Positions 23,223 to 37,156 of a DNA stretch of 64,000 bases are shown here, piece by piece. The notes under the pieces were generated by a model. The model saw only the letters and a program-made list of their open reading frames with translations. It was not told the DNA's origin and ran no database searches. Position numbers and translations under genes: made by a program. The stretch's first letter is position 1. Each line of letters begins with the position of its first letter. The stretch is from Iris pallida (lineage: Eukaryota > Streptophyta > Magnoliopsida > Asparagales > Iridaceae). The stretch covers positions 2,297,692-2,361,691 of the forward strand of contig JANAVB010006998.1 of NCBI GenBank assembly GCA_029216955.1, read 5' to 3'.

Positions 23223-26200
23223 GATCGATAGTACTCCTTCTAGAGCTTCTAACCTACCCAATATCTAAGGTAACACTTCCTAACACTGGAATAATAAACG
23301 GACATCTAAATAGTGTCAATCTAGGAATACCTCCAACACTGCTCTGCTGTACGGCGGTGATGGAACTTCAATAAAATATGGACTGGAACCTATTTCTAAG
23401 GGACTGGAACTATTTTAAAGTAGTCTTAACTAAGGATGAAAAGGAACTAATCATAGGCTATAGGTATGCTCAAACTATTATCTTCCTATTAACCATCTAT
23501 TAATACATTCTATTACTATAGGAACGATGCATTACTAAGACATATAGGCCCCTATCTCTCATAACACATTTATACTCACCAAAAGACTAGTACATCCTAT
23601 CAAGGCTGATACTATAATCTCTCATAAATCTCATAAGCTACATGTTTATAGACACACATCCCCACATCAAGGACTAACCTATATATATCTACAACTGATA
23701 CTAATGGGGTGACGTCCCTATTTCCCAACAATCAAGGTCTAAAAAGTTTTATCTAAATCATGCAATTTGAAGGAATAGTATACAAGGTCAGGGCATACCG
23801 TAGCAGTTGGAAGTCTCACCTAGGTACACTAATCATTCTAGGTCAAAACAGTACTATGGTATCAACACACAAACAATCTAGGGTGTCCTAATTGGGAAGG
23901 TAAGGGAACAACAATCATCAAGGTTGTAGGGATGTCTACCATCATATATAAAAATTGGTCATTAACAAGCAACTAAAAAATTATTAAAAGGTTACTATTC
24001 CATAAAATGGCAAAAATTAAAAAATTAGGCACAACAAATCACAAATAGATTTTTGTCTTGACACGACCTAAGTTGATCAATTTTGGGATAAAACGAGATT
24101 TGGACAAGCAGGGAAATCAATGAAATCAAAGTATGAGCACGAGCATCCAAAGATGGAGGTTCAGGTCATGATTAAATTTAATTCAACTGAGTACAAATAC
24201 GAGGTTCATAGGCGATGAAAAGATTTTAAGGAGAATTGTCAAGGCTGTCGCGAATGAGACTCTAGGGTCAAGTTTAACTGTGTCTCCATTCTCGTAGATT
24301 GATACATGAAAAAGCGAACCAAAGTGTAATAGGTTGATCAGACCATCATGTACTGGTTCTGATTAGACAATATGTTAGTGGGTGGCCACCTAATAAAATA
24401 TGTCATGACCAAGCTCGAAAATAGATAAGCTTGCAAAACTAAGGCTAATTTAGCAGCACAAGATATAAGGGTGGTAATGATGAAAGGAATTACATAGTCC
24501 AAGTTTCTTAACCAACGGGTCAAGTAATCAGATAAGGTACAAGGTTAAGCATCTAAGGAAACAAGCAGAACACCATCACATGTCGGGTCGAAAGAATTGA
24601 GTCAAGGCTGGATTTCTAATTGAAATAAGAAAAAATTTAGTATAATGGTACAGGATATAGTTTAGCCAGTTGACCAGAAAATCATATCAAGAAAATAGAG
24701 TACAAGAAGACGGATTTTAGTGGGACATGATATACCTACACGAAGGTGAGCTCGTCTAGGTCTTGCATATAAGATTTGTTGGAGGGTAACAGCTAGTATT
24801 ATATTCCGAATATCAAAGTCACGATAAGGAACGCCAAGGATCTCAATTAGAAAGTGGGAGTTCAAGAGGTGGTAATTAATGCACAAAAATAATGAAGATC
24901 GAGTTAGTCATTTGCTTCTGATACTCTTAAGTTCATCTGGTCATAACTTGCCAATCATATCTTTACCTCACCAGTCTCCATATGAAAATTTAACCTTTAC
25001 TTAAATCCTTACCATGACTACCGTAGGCAATTTCCAATTTCCAAACATCACTCTTGAAGCACAGCCCTCACATTTAGGAATCAACATTAACCATTTATTT
25101 AAATTTCCAAGTTCTTTTACCTTGTCTTAAATTTGACCCAAAACCTCTAAATCCCGTTTACGAATTTCTTGAACTTGTTCAAATTGTTCTCCTCGTATTA
25201 TTTAATTTAAATCTCTAGGCCTTACAAAACTTATCTTCCATCATAAAATCAACTTCCGTATTTTCTTCGACATACACCCTTGAATATTATTCTCCTAAAA
25301 ATATTTTACAACAATCTCTAAACTTCCATAACTTTGTGTTCTCTCTATCCCTAGTCATTTACTCGCAACATCTTGTTTAATATCCTTATTAAACACAATT
25401 AACTTCTCCTTTCCATTACTAACCTTCTACATAGCCTCAGAGTAAAAGTTTTCCCCAGAATCAATAACCAAGATTTTCTAAGTTCTCAAAACTAGGTTGA
25501 CCTCTGATATCCTCATTAGTTTTGAATACACCTATAAACTATCTCATAACCCCAAAATTTCTCTAAATGTAATTGTTTCCAGATAGGCAGTATACGTCTC
25601 TTTATTCTATTCGAGACCTTTACCACATTTCTATCTCAAGTTTCCATATGGAACACTCCACATTTGATTTCCTTTAGATCATCATAAAATAACCAGTTAC
25701 GTCTTCTCTGAGCTACATAATTTACGTCACTTCCTTAGCCTTCCCCATGCAAAAGATACAAAGATTCAAGGGTTTCAAAGTACATCTGGTAGGGACGACA
25801 AGATATGGGTAATTGATGTAATGAGACAGAGTTTAAGATAAGAGGTAAATAAGAATGCAAGGGAATAATGGCGAGAAAGAATAATGAAGATATGTTCCTT
25901 CTCATCGGTTCAAACGAGAGGAACCCATCAAGCTTAAATTCAATAGCAATGAATGAGGGTGAATCCAAACAAGAGGAAAAGGAATTCCAATTAAAGTTCA
26001 AAATGAGTTTCTCAGGGGTCGTCCCAGAAATCTCTCAAAGAATCCTAAGTGTGATTGAGTACCTTGGATTTGAAAATATTAATCTAAATACAAAATTAAA
26101 TCAACAACTACAAAATTTTATCAAAATCATCCACTAATAACAGGATTCAAAGTTCTACAATGAATCCACAAAATCAAATTCAAATCAAGGAAAAAGGTGA

Positions 26201-26387
26201 ATCAAAACAAGGAAAAGGAGTTTAAATCGAAATTCAAAATGAGATTCTCAAGGGTCATCCCAGGAATCTCTCAAGAAATCCTAATAGTGATTGAGTATCC
26301 TAACATCTTAATTTATATAACCTATAGCAGGCTCGTAGTAGTACAACTAAGTCGTTGCGCTACTACAAAATCGCACTAATGCGAATC
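23223..26387 (-). mobile_element. N1 internal region without recognisable genes
   Basis: About 3.2 kb, nearly the same as the N2 internal region (31031-34267), with no gag, protease, RT or integrase motif on either strand. Short open frames (24338, 24662, 25735, 25868, 26197) have no known domain, and the overlapping pair at 25735-26137 is open on both strands in both copies. Best read as the conserved noncoding domain of a LARD-like element. Confidence 0.75.
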
Positions 26388-26389
26388 TC

Positions 26390-26407
26390 GACCTGCATGG
26401 GCCACCA
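26390..26407 (-). other. N1 primer-binding site (tRNA-Ile type)
   Basis: On the minus strand TGGTGGCCCATGCAGGTC, followed by GAGA. It is separated from the LTR by nine bases (CGTTTTTAG on the minus strand). Confidence 0.88.
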
Positions 26408-26416
26408 CTAAAAACG

Positions 26417-27368
26417 TGTCACGACCCGCACCCTAGAGTTAGGGCACGAGAAGTGGGTACGTCCAGCCTACGTCGCAGTGTCGGCGGTAGAACGCTGTCC
26501 TAGGTCTCATGCATCTAACAGTATATGGCTAAACAGTTTATACTCCCCGAATGGGGGTGCCATAGCAGGTACAGACTCAATCACATCTAAGGTAGAGCGT
26601 GATAAGGATAGATAAAACATGAAATCCAAAAGAGATACAGGAGAAATCTAAGTGTCTAAGATACACAAATCCAGAAATATATCTCAAATCTCCAAACTCA
26701 GATACAATAATCCATAAAGTAAATACAACTCCAGACAATTGAAATAACTATCTAAACAACCTCTAATGTGTCTCCTCTAGGCTAGCAGGCAACCTCCAAG
26801 CTACCTGTAAAATTTATCAACAGGTCCAGTTAGGACGAGAACGAGCACATATCTCTAAAACAGTTCATAGCAGGTTAGGAGTATAAATCATGCAATAGAG
26901 TAAAATACAGGAAGTGCTGAATAGGAAGTACGAGTAAACAGGAGATATTTTATAACTGAAAGTAAATACATGATAGTAGAGACTGTAAGTGGCTACGTGA
27001 TTTAGAGCACAATGGTTATGTAAACGGCTTGGGGGCACATGAATACAAATAAGGAGGCACATGAATACAGCTACTGGGGATAGTGATCACATAACCAATT
27101 CTACTCACCCCGCCCCAATCAATACACAAGGATCCGTTCAAGTTATGTCATAAGCACATGAATACATCTAAGATACGTGAACTCAAGTAATGAGTAGTAC
27201 ATGAGGCACATGATAAGCACATGAAAGCACATGAAGCATATGAGAACATGTAAAAACATGAACTAGTACGAGTACAAGGAGTACCTGATGCACATGATAA
27301 AGTACATGAACATGAAATATCCAATGCACCCGTAGTGGGATAACATCTCAGGAAAGGATCCATATAGT
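26417..27368 (-). mobile_element. N1 right (5') LTR, first segment
   Basis: Begins TGTCACGACCCGCACC and matches the left LTR over its first 950 bp with a few percent differences. It ends at ATAGT (27364-27368), where N2 is inserted. The LTR resumes at 48128. Confidence 0.92.
27364..27368. repeat. Target duplication ATAGT, left copy (N2 in N1)
   Basis: Right copy at 48123-48127. Confidence 0.95.
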
Positions 27369-30300
27369 TGTTACGACCCGCACCCACTGTTTGGGTACGA
27401 GAACGTAACAACGCCCAGCCTACGCCGCAGTGTCGGCGGTAGAACGCTGTCCTAGGTCACAACATCTAACAATATAATGCTAAGCAGTTATACTCCCCGA
27501 ATGGGGGTGACATAGCAGATACAGTCTCAATCACATCTAAGGCAGAGCATGATAATGATAGATAAAACATGAAATACAAAAGAGATACAGGAGATAGAAG
27601 TCTAAGTGTCTAAGATACATAAACCCAAGAATACATCTCAAAACTCAGATACAGTAATTCACAAATCAAGTACAACTCCAGGCAAATAAAATAACTATCT
27701 AAACATCCTCTAATGTGTCTCCTCTAGGCTAGCAGGCACCTCCAGGCTATCTATAAAATTTATCAACAGGTCCAGTCAGGACTGGAGCGAGTACAGTACA
27801 TCTCAACAGATCATAGCAGGTTAGAAAATATAATCATGCAGTAAAGTAAGATACAGATACTAAAAGAAAACAGTATGTAACAGAGAGAGAACTGTAATAG
27901 AATTATCTACTATACATAGAGAACTAGCAGTGACTAGTGAGTCAGAGTAAAATATAAACATGTGAATGACATAGGAGATTCATGACTACAGCTAAGAGAG
28001 TGATTCATGACTACAGCTACTTGGATAATATTCACATGTCTATTTCTACTCCCCCATCCCCAATCAATACACAAGGATCTGTTTAAGTTATGTTAAGATT
28101 CGTAAAACTTCACATGGCTTATAAAATGAGTGATACGTGAAGGTGATTCATGATGGCTCTGTGAACATGAGAGTACATATGTCACAAGCGATTCGTGAAT
28201 CAGAGGAAGCATAGAGATACGTGATGATTCATGAAATATACAAAACATGCAGTATCCGATGCTCCCGAGGAGGATAACATCTCATGAAAAGATCCATATA
28301 GTACCAATCTGTGTGACCAACGTGACAGTATCAAGTAAAATAATTTAAAGCAGAAAAATAATTCTAAAAAGGATATGAAATGATTAGAGATTGTACTCGC
28401 CTGATATCTGAATGTCTAAGGTAAAGATACTATCCGAGGAGAGGTGTCTGGCTCCTAATTAGAACAGCACAAGTCACAACATGTCCAGAAGGGTAATATA
28501 AAGCACTATGATGCATTATACATGAATCTAGGTCAAACTAGGCTAAAGTCAACCCTTGGTCAACTCTAGTCAACTGTACTAGTCAAACTAGGTCAAACTA
28601 GGTCATGTCCTAACCCAGCAAGTCTTACTAGGCCTAACCAAGACTATCCTAGCAAGCACACATCAATACAAGGCTATACAAGCCAACATACACCCAACTC
28701 TATATAGCATGCAATTATTCAATACTCAAATAGGCAAGAATTCACATTGGATATACACTAGGTAATCTATTACTTTAAGCTATATATGTCTACACATATA
28801 TACACATGATATATGGTATTCAACATTAGGTCTATAATCATGGCATTTCAAATGGTTATATAAACTTATATATTACAACATAATATGCTAACATATATAT
28901 AATATACATACATAGCTAAGTTAACTATATTCATAATTACTTATTTAAGAGGCTATGTGTGTGTATGTGAACATGGCAAAGGGACAAGTGAGGGTTAAAT
29001 GGGCATACATAGTATATACATATCAAAGAGTGTCAAAGTGTAAGTGAACAATGTGTCAAGTGTGATAGTGTCAACATAGTGTAAGGGGGGTACATGAGGT
29101 AATATAGGATTTGTGTTAATATAGAATATTATATCTCATTAACTTGTATATTGCATACATTACATCTATTATTACATTACATTCATGCATGCATTCATTC
29201 ATCATTCATTTATTCTTTTGCACTACTATATGCACCATACATTACATACTATAGAACCTACATATTCATTACAAGCCATACTTATACATGCTTACATTAG
29301 ATAGGATACTTACACCTCATACATCATTTATTTAAACATTTACTCATGCTTGTATTCTCTATTTAATTACAAAATGTATATACATTAACATGGGTTAAAA
29401 TCAAATAGAACATTATATTACACACAAGGGTGCACAAAATGCATATACCGAATAGTAACTTCTACTAATAATCAATACTGTACCATCTCAGCATGAATTA
29501 AAATTTAGCATTAAAGTATGTTATAGATCTATGTGTTAGCTTTTCTAAACTTCAAACGGATCGCGTTTTCGTTTCCGGAAACTCCCTGAATCGCGAAAAC
29601 ACCGAGAACACGTTTGTCTTTCGTACAGCTGACACTCAAATAATTCTCCAGAAAGTTACAGAAAGAATTAGACCTATTAATACATATTTTTGGAAAGCTA
29701 ACTTTAATACGCTTCTTTTTAAAAAAACGGGAGATTAAACCGAGCTTTGAGCTAGAAGTTATAACATTTCTAAGTTAGGGCTGAAATTAAAAACGTGGAT
29801 AAAAATCATGACGGATTTGGGTAGTTTGAGACAAAAGAACACAAGTATATAACATAATATTTCAAGAACTCACTCTCTACACTAATATATATATATATAT
29901 GAGACACTATAGAACACATCTCCAATACAAAAATATGAGATTAAATATGTAATAATTCATTCATACATAACAACACATAGTGTGACCAAATTTGGGGTTT
30001 TCCCACATGGACACAACCACAACACAAAGGACACTCCTATGACCTCCAAATGGACACGAAATGGACACAAATGGAGATACAACCATGGGGTCATTCCTAT
30101 GGGTTCAAAATAGACCTAGATCCATGAGGAAATGAAAAGGAGAAGGGATTTATACCTTCCGGTAGATCGAATCGAAGAAAAGTCTTCCCGGAGCGACACC
30201 GACACGTAGAGATTCCAAAAGGACACGAACGAGCTCCAAATCCTCCCAAACTTGTGTAGCTTCCTCCTTGGCTAGAATGGAGAAGGAAAGAAGAAGATGT

Positions 30301-31030
30301 GGTGGCGAAATAGAAGGATTTGGTGGAGAAATTGCTAGGGATTGCTCTCTAGGAATTTAGGGAAGAACAAGAGAGAGAGTGTGGATGAGAATAATGAAAT
30401 GAACTTGAGCCTATCCTCTCCAAAGTGGCTAGCCATATGGGGCTATTTGTCCTATTATGGTAAGGTCCAAAATGCCCCCACTAACCTATTCTATGAGTAT
30501 TAGGAAAGGGCTAATTGGTTGGGGCTAAATTAGTCATTCTAAAGTCTCTAATCACACTAACCTTATCCATAATAATTAGTCTAACCTCTAACTAAAATAT
30601 TTCTATCATGTGGACTAAAATTAATATCATGTGGGCCATGCCTAACTAGTGTGTGGGTCCCACTAGAGTCAAACTACCCCCGGGTCCCCGTTACAAGTCA
30701 GATTGAGATGAAATTCGAACCCGACTCAAATAATCCCAAAACAATAACATAAATAATAAAATAATATCAAAATAATTCAAAGAGGTCAAATGCAAAAATA
30801 TTCTTAGGACAGAAATGACATTAAAATATCATAATCACATGGTTAGGCTCTAGGTCAAACAGTCTCTAGGGTTTCACTAGCAAAACGTCAAAACCACAAG
30901 TCATTGATTTAAATAATTTTAAAATAATTTAAAATCACCAAAAATTATATCATGAATTAAATATCATTATTAAAATAATTATAAACACAAAATTTTAAAA
31001 TTACCCTCATTTGAAAAACTGGGTGCTACA
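27369..31030 (-). mobile_element. N2 left (3') LTR, 3662 bp
   Basis: Plus-strand edges TGTTACGACC and GGGTGCTACA. Minus-strand splice-like sites: donor GGAAG|GTATAA (GT at 30155-30154), a 54-nt block 28454-28401 between CTAATTAG and GC donor GCGAGT, and acceptor TTTTATAG near 27755. The hairpin block lies near 27426-27441. Confidence 0.92.
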
Positions 31031-34000
31031 ACTCTACCCACCTTAGAAAAACGTCCTCGAAATTTACGATCGATAGTACTCCTTCTAGAGCCTCTAACCT
31101 ACCCAATATCTAAGGTAACACTTCCTAACACTGGAATAATAAACGGATATCTAAATAGTGTCAATTTAGGAATACCTCCAACACTGCTCTGATGTACGAC
31201 GGTGATGGAACTTCAATAAAATATGGACTGGAACCTATATCCAAGGGACTGGACCAATTTTAAAGTGGTCTTAACTAAGGATGAAAAGGAACTGATCATA
31301 GGCTATAGGTATGCTCAAACTATTTTCTTTCCATTAACCATCTATTAATACATTCTATTACCATAGGAACGATGCATTACTAAGACATATAGGCCCCTAT
31401 CTCTCATATCACATTTATACTCACCAAAAGACTAGTACATCCTATCAAGGCTGACACTATAATCTCTCATAAATCTCATAAGCTACATGTTTATAGACAC
31501 ACATCCCCACATCAAGGACTAACCTATATATCTACAACTGATACTAATGGGTTGACGTCCCTATTTTTCAACAATCAAGGTCTAAAAAAATTTATCTAAA
31601 TCATGCAATTTGAAGGAATAGTATACAAGGTCAGGGCATACCGTAGCAGTTGGAAGTCTTACCTAGGTACACTAATCATTCTAGGTCAAAATATTACTAT
31701 GGTATCAACACACAAACAATCTAGGGTGTCCTAATTGGGAAGGTAAGGGAACAACAATCATCAAGGTTGTAGGGCTGTCCACCATCCTATATAAAAATTG
31801 GTCATTAACAAACAACTAAGAAATTATTAAAAAGTTACTATTCCATAAAATGGCAAAAATTGAAATTTAGGCACAACAAATCACAAATAGATTTTTGTCT
31901 TGACACGATCTAAGTTGATCAATTTCGGGATAAAACGAGATTTGGGCAAGAAGAAAAATCAATGAAATCAAAGTATGAGCACGAGCATCCAATGATGGAG
32001 GTTCAGGTCATGATTAAATTTAATTCGACTGAGTAAGAATACGAGGTTCATAGACGATGAAAAGATTTCAAGGAGAATTGTCAAGGCTGTCGCGAATGAG
32101 ACTCTAGGGTCAAGTTTAACTATGTCTCTCCATTCTCGTAGATTGATACATGAAAAAGTGAACCAAAGTGCAATAGGTTGATCAGACCATCATGTACCGG
32201 TTCTGATTAGACAATATGTTAGTGGGTGGCCACCCAATAAAATATGTCATGACCAAGCTCGAAAATAGATAAGCTTGCAAAACTAAGGCTAATTAGCAGC
32301 ACAAGATATAAGGGTGGTAATGATGAAAGGAATTACATAGTACAAGTTTCTTAACCAACGGGTCAAGTAATCAGATAAGGTACAAGGTTAAGCATCTAAG
32401 GAAACAAGCAGAACACCATCACATGTCGGGTCAAAAGAATTGAGTCAAGGCTGGATTTATAATTGAAATAAGAAGAAATTTAGTATAATGGTAGAGGTTA
32501 TAGTTTAGCCAGTTGACCAGAAAATTATATCAAGAAAATAGAGTACAAAAAGACGGGTTTTAGTGGGACATGATATACCTACACGAAGGTGAGCTCGTCT
32601 AGGTCTTGCATATAAGATTTGTTGGAGGGTAACAGCTAGTATTACATTCTGAATATCAAAGTCACGATAAGGAACGTCAAGGATCTCAATTAGAAAGTGG
32701 GAGTTCAAGAGGTGGTAATTAATGCACAAAAATAATAAAAATCGAGTTAGTCATCTGCTTCTGATACTCTTAAGTTCATCTGGTCATAACTTGCCAATCG
32801 TATCTTTACCTCACCAGTCTCCATATGAAAATTTAACCTTTACTTAAACCCTTACCATGACTACCGTAGGCAATTCCCAATTTCCAAACATCACTCTTGA
32901 AGCACAGCCTTCACATTTAGGAATCAACATTAACCATTTATTTAAATTTCCAAGTTCTTTCACCTTATCTTAAATTTGACCCAAAACCTCTAAATCTCGT
33001 TTACGAATTCCTTGAACTTGTTCAAATTGTTCTCCTCGTCTTATTTAATTTAAATCTCTAGGCCTTACAAAACTTATCTTCTATCATAAAATCAACTTTC
33101 GTATTTTCTTCGGCATACACCCTTGAATATTATTCTCCTAAAAATATTTCACAACAATCTCTAAACTTTCATAACTTTGTGTTCTCTCTATCCCTAGTCA
33201 TTTCCTCGCAACATCTTGTTTAATATCCTTATTAAACACAATTAACTTCTCTTTTCCATTACTAACCTTCTACATAGCCTCAGAGTAAAAGTTTTCTCCA
33301 GAATCAATAACCAAGATTTTTTACGTTCTCAAAACTAGATTGACCTCTGATATCCTCATTAGTTTTGAATACACCTATAAACTATCTCATAACCCCAAAA
33401 TTTCTCTAAATGTAATTGTTTCCAGATTGGCAGTATACATCTCTTTATTCTATTCGAGACCTTTACCACATTTCTATCTCAAGTTTCCATATGGAATACT
33501 CCACATTTGATTTCCTTTAGATCATCATAAAATAACCAGTTACGTCTTCTCTGAGCTACATAATTTACGTCACTTCCTTAGCCTTTCCCATGCAAAAGAT
33601 ACGAAGATTCAAGGGTTTCAAAGTACATCTGGTAGGGACGACAAGATATTGATAATTAATGTAATGAGACAGAGTTTAAGATAAGAGGTAAATAAGAATG
33701 CAAGGGAATAATGGCGAGAAAGAATAATGAAGATATGTTCCTTCTTATCGGTTCAAACGAGAGGAACCCATCAAGCTTAAATTCAATAGCAAGGAATGAG
33801 GGTGAATCCAAACAAGAGGAAAAGGAATTCCAATTAAAGTTCAAAATGAGTTTCTCAGGGATCGTCCCAGAAATCTTTCAAAGAATTCTAAGTGTGATTG
33901 AGTACCTTGGATTTAAAAATATTAATCTAAATACAAAATTAAATCAACAACAACAAAATTTTATCAAAATCATCAACTAATACCAGGATTCAAATTTCTA

Positions 34001-34267
34001 CAATGAATCCACAAAATCAAATTCAAATCAAGGAAAAAGGTGAATCAAAATAAGGAAAAGGAGTTTAAATCGGAATTCAAAATGAGATTCTCAAGGGTCA
34101 TCCCAGGAATCTCTCAAGGAATCCTAACAGTGATTGAGTATCCTCTCATCCTAACACCTTAATTTATATATCCTATAGCAGGCTCGTAGTAGTACAACTA
34201 AGCCGCTGCGCTACTACGAAATCGTACTAATGCGAATCTTGACCTGCATGGGCCACCACTAAAAATG
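31031..34267 (-). mobile_element. N2 internal region without recognisable genes
   Basis: 3237 bp, close copy of the N1 internal region. The polypurine-tract block (CGAGGACG on the minus strand) is at 31031-31066; the primer-binding site is at 34241-34258 and the 9-nt spacer at 34259-34267. Open frames at 32505, 33656 and 33711 mirror those in N1 and have no known domain. Confidence 0.8.
34241..34258 (-). other. N2 primer-binding site (tRNA-Ile type)
   Basis: On the minus strand TGGTGGCCCATGCAGGTC, nine bases from the 5' LTR edge. Confidence 0.88.
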
Positions 34268-37156
34268 TGTCACGACCCGCACCCACTGTTTGGGTACGAG
34301 AACGTAACAACGCCCAGCCTACGCCGCAGTGTCGGCGGTAGAACGCTGTCCTAGGTCACAACATCTAACAATATAATGCTAAGCAGTTATACTCCCCGAA
34401 TGGGGGTGACATAGCAGATACAATCTCAATCACATCTAAGGCAGAGCATGATAATGATAGATAAAACATGAAATCCAAAAGAGATACAGGAGATAGAAGT
34501 CTAAGTGTCTAAGATACATAAACCCAAAAATACATCTCAAAACTCAGATACAGTAATCCACAAATCAAGTACAACTCCAGACAAATGAAATAACTATCTA
34601 AACATCCTCTAATGTGTCTCCTCTATGCTAGCAGGCACCTCCAGGCTATCTGTAAAATTTATCAACAGGTCCAGTCAGGACTGGAGCGAGTACAGTACAT
34701 CTCAACAGATCATAGCAGGTTAGAAAATATAATCATGCAGTAAAGTAAGATACAGATACTAAAAGAAAACAGTATGTAAACAGAGAGAGAACTGTAATAG
34801 AAATATCTACTATACATAGAGAACTAGCAGTGACTAGTGAGTCAGAGTAAAATATAAACATGTGAATGGCATAGGAGATTCATGACTACAGCTAAGAGAG
34901 TGATTCATGACTACAGCTACTTGGATAATATTCACATGTCGATTTCTACTCCCCCCTCCCCAATCAATACACAAGGATCTGTACAAGTTATGTTAAGATT
35001 CGTAAAACTTCACATGGCTCATAAAATGAGTAATACGTAAAAGTGATTCATGATGGCTCTGTGAACATGAGAGTACATGTGTCACAAGCAATTCGTGAAT
35101 CAGAGGAAGCATAGAGATACGTGATGATTCATGAAAAGCACAAAACATGCAGTATCCGATGCTCCCGAGGGGGATAACATCTCATGAAAAGATCCATATA
35201 GTACCAATCCGTGTGACCAACGTGACAGTATCAAGTAAAGTAATTTAAAGCAGAAAAATAATTCTAAACAGGATATGAAATGATCAGAGATTGTACTCGC
35301 CTGATATCTGAATGTCTAAGGTAAAGATACTGTCCGAGGAGAGGTGTCTGCCTCCTAATTAGAACAGCACAAGTCACAACATATCCAGAAGGGTAATATA
35401 AAGCACTACAATGCATTATACATGAATCTAGGTCAAACTAGGCCAAAGTCAACCCTTGGTCAACTCTGGTCAACTGCACTAGTCAAACTAGGTCAAACTA
35501 GGTCATGTCCTAACCCAACAAGTCTTACTAGGCCTAACCAAGACTATCCTAGCAAGCACACATCAATACAAGGCTATACAAGCCAACATACACCCAACTC
35601 TATATAGCATGCAATTATTCAATACTCAAATAGGCAAGAATTCACATTGGATATACACTAGGTAATCTATTACTTTAAGCTATATATGTCTACACATATA
35701 TACACATGCATATATTGGTATTCAACATTAGGTCTATAATCATGGCATTTCAAATGGTTATATAAACTTATATATTACAACACAATATGCTAACATATAT
35801 ATAATATACATACATAGCTAAGTTAACTATATTCATAATTACTTATTTAAGAGGCTATGTGTGTGTATGTGAACATGGCAAAGGGACAAGTGAGGGTTAA
35901 ATGGGCATACATAGTGTATACATATCAAAGAGTGTCAAAGTGTAAGTGAAAAATGTGTCAAGTGTGATAGTGTCAACATAGTGTAAGGGAGGTACATGAG
36001 GTAATATAGGATTTGTGTTAACATAGAACATTACATCTCATTAACTTGTATATTGCATACATTACATCTATTATTATATTACATTCATGCTTGCATTCAT
36101 TCATCATTCATTTATTCTTTTATACTACTATATGCACCATACATTACATACTATGGAACCTACATATTCATTACAAGCCATACTTATACATGCTTACATT
36201 AGATAGGATACTTACACCTCATACATCATTTATTTAAACATTTACTCATGCTTGTATTCTCTATTTAATTACAAAATGTATATACATTAACATGGGTTAA
36301 AATCAAATAGAACATTATATTACACACAAGGGTGCACAAAATGCATATACCGAATAGTAACTCCTACTAATAATCAATACTGTACCATCTCAGCATGAAT
36401 TAAAATTTAGCATTAAAGTATGTTATATATCTATGTGTTAGCTTTCCGAAACTTCAAACGGATCGCGTTTTCGTTTCCGAAAACTCCCTAAATTGCGAAA
36501 ACACCGAGAACACATTTGTCTTTCGTACAGCTGACACTCAAATAATTCTCCAGAAAGTTATAGAAAGAATTAGACCTATTAATACATGTTTTTGGAAAGC
36601 TAACTTCAATATGCTTCTTTTTAAAAAGAACGGGAGATTAAACCGAGCTTTGAGCTAGAAGTTATGACATTTCTAAGTTAGGACTGAAATTAAAAACGTG
36701 GATAAAAATTATGACGGATTTGGGTAGTTTGAGACAAATGAACACAAGTATATAACATAATATATCAAGAACTCACTCTCTACACTAATATATATATATA
36801 TGAGACACTATAGAACACATCTCCAATACAAAAATATGAGATTAAACATGTAATAATTCATTCATACATAACAACAACACATAGTGTGTCCAAATTTGGG
36901 GTTTTCCCACATGGACACAACCACAACACAAAGGACACTCCTATGACCTCCAAATGGACACAAAATGGACACAAATGGAGATACAACCATGGGGTCATTC
37001 CGATGGGTTCAAAATAGACCTAGATGCATGAGGAAATGAAAAGGAGAAGGGATTTATACCTTCCGGTAGATCGAATCGAAGAAAAGCCTTCCCGGAGCGA
37101 CACCGACACGTAGAGATTCCAAAAGGACACGAACGAGCTCCAAATCCTCCCAAACT
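34268..37156 (-). mobile_element. N2 right (5') LTR, main segment
   Basis: Begins TGTCACGACCCGCACCCACT; interrupted after AAACT (37152-37156) by N3 and completed at 47345-48122. The 54-nt exon-like block is at 35354-35301. Open frames at 35422 and 36046 are repeated LTR sequence, not genes. Confidence 0.92.
37152..37156. repeat. Target duplication AAACT, left copy (N3 in N2)
   Basis: Right copy at 47340-47344. The uninterrupted sequence is visible in the other N2 LTR near 30250 (CCCAAACTTGTGTAG). Confidence 0.97.

Noticed and set aside
25735..26137. Overlapping small frames conserved between N1 and N2 (for example MARKNNEDMF...)
   Set aside because: The conservation is that of two recent sister copies; the stretch is open on both strands and no domain is visible.
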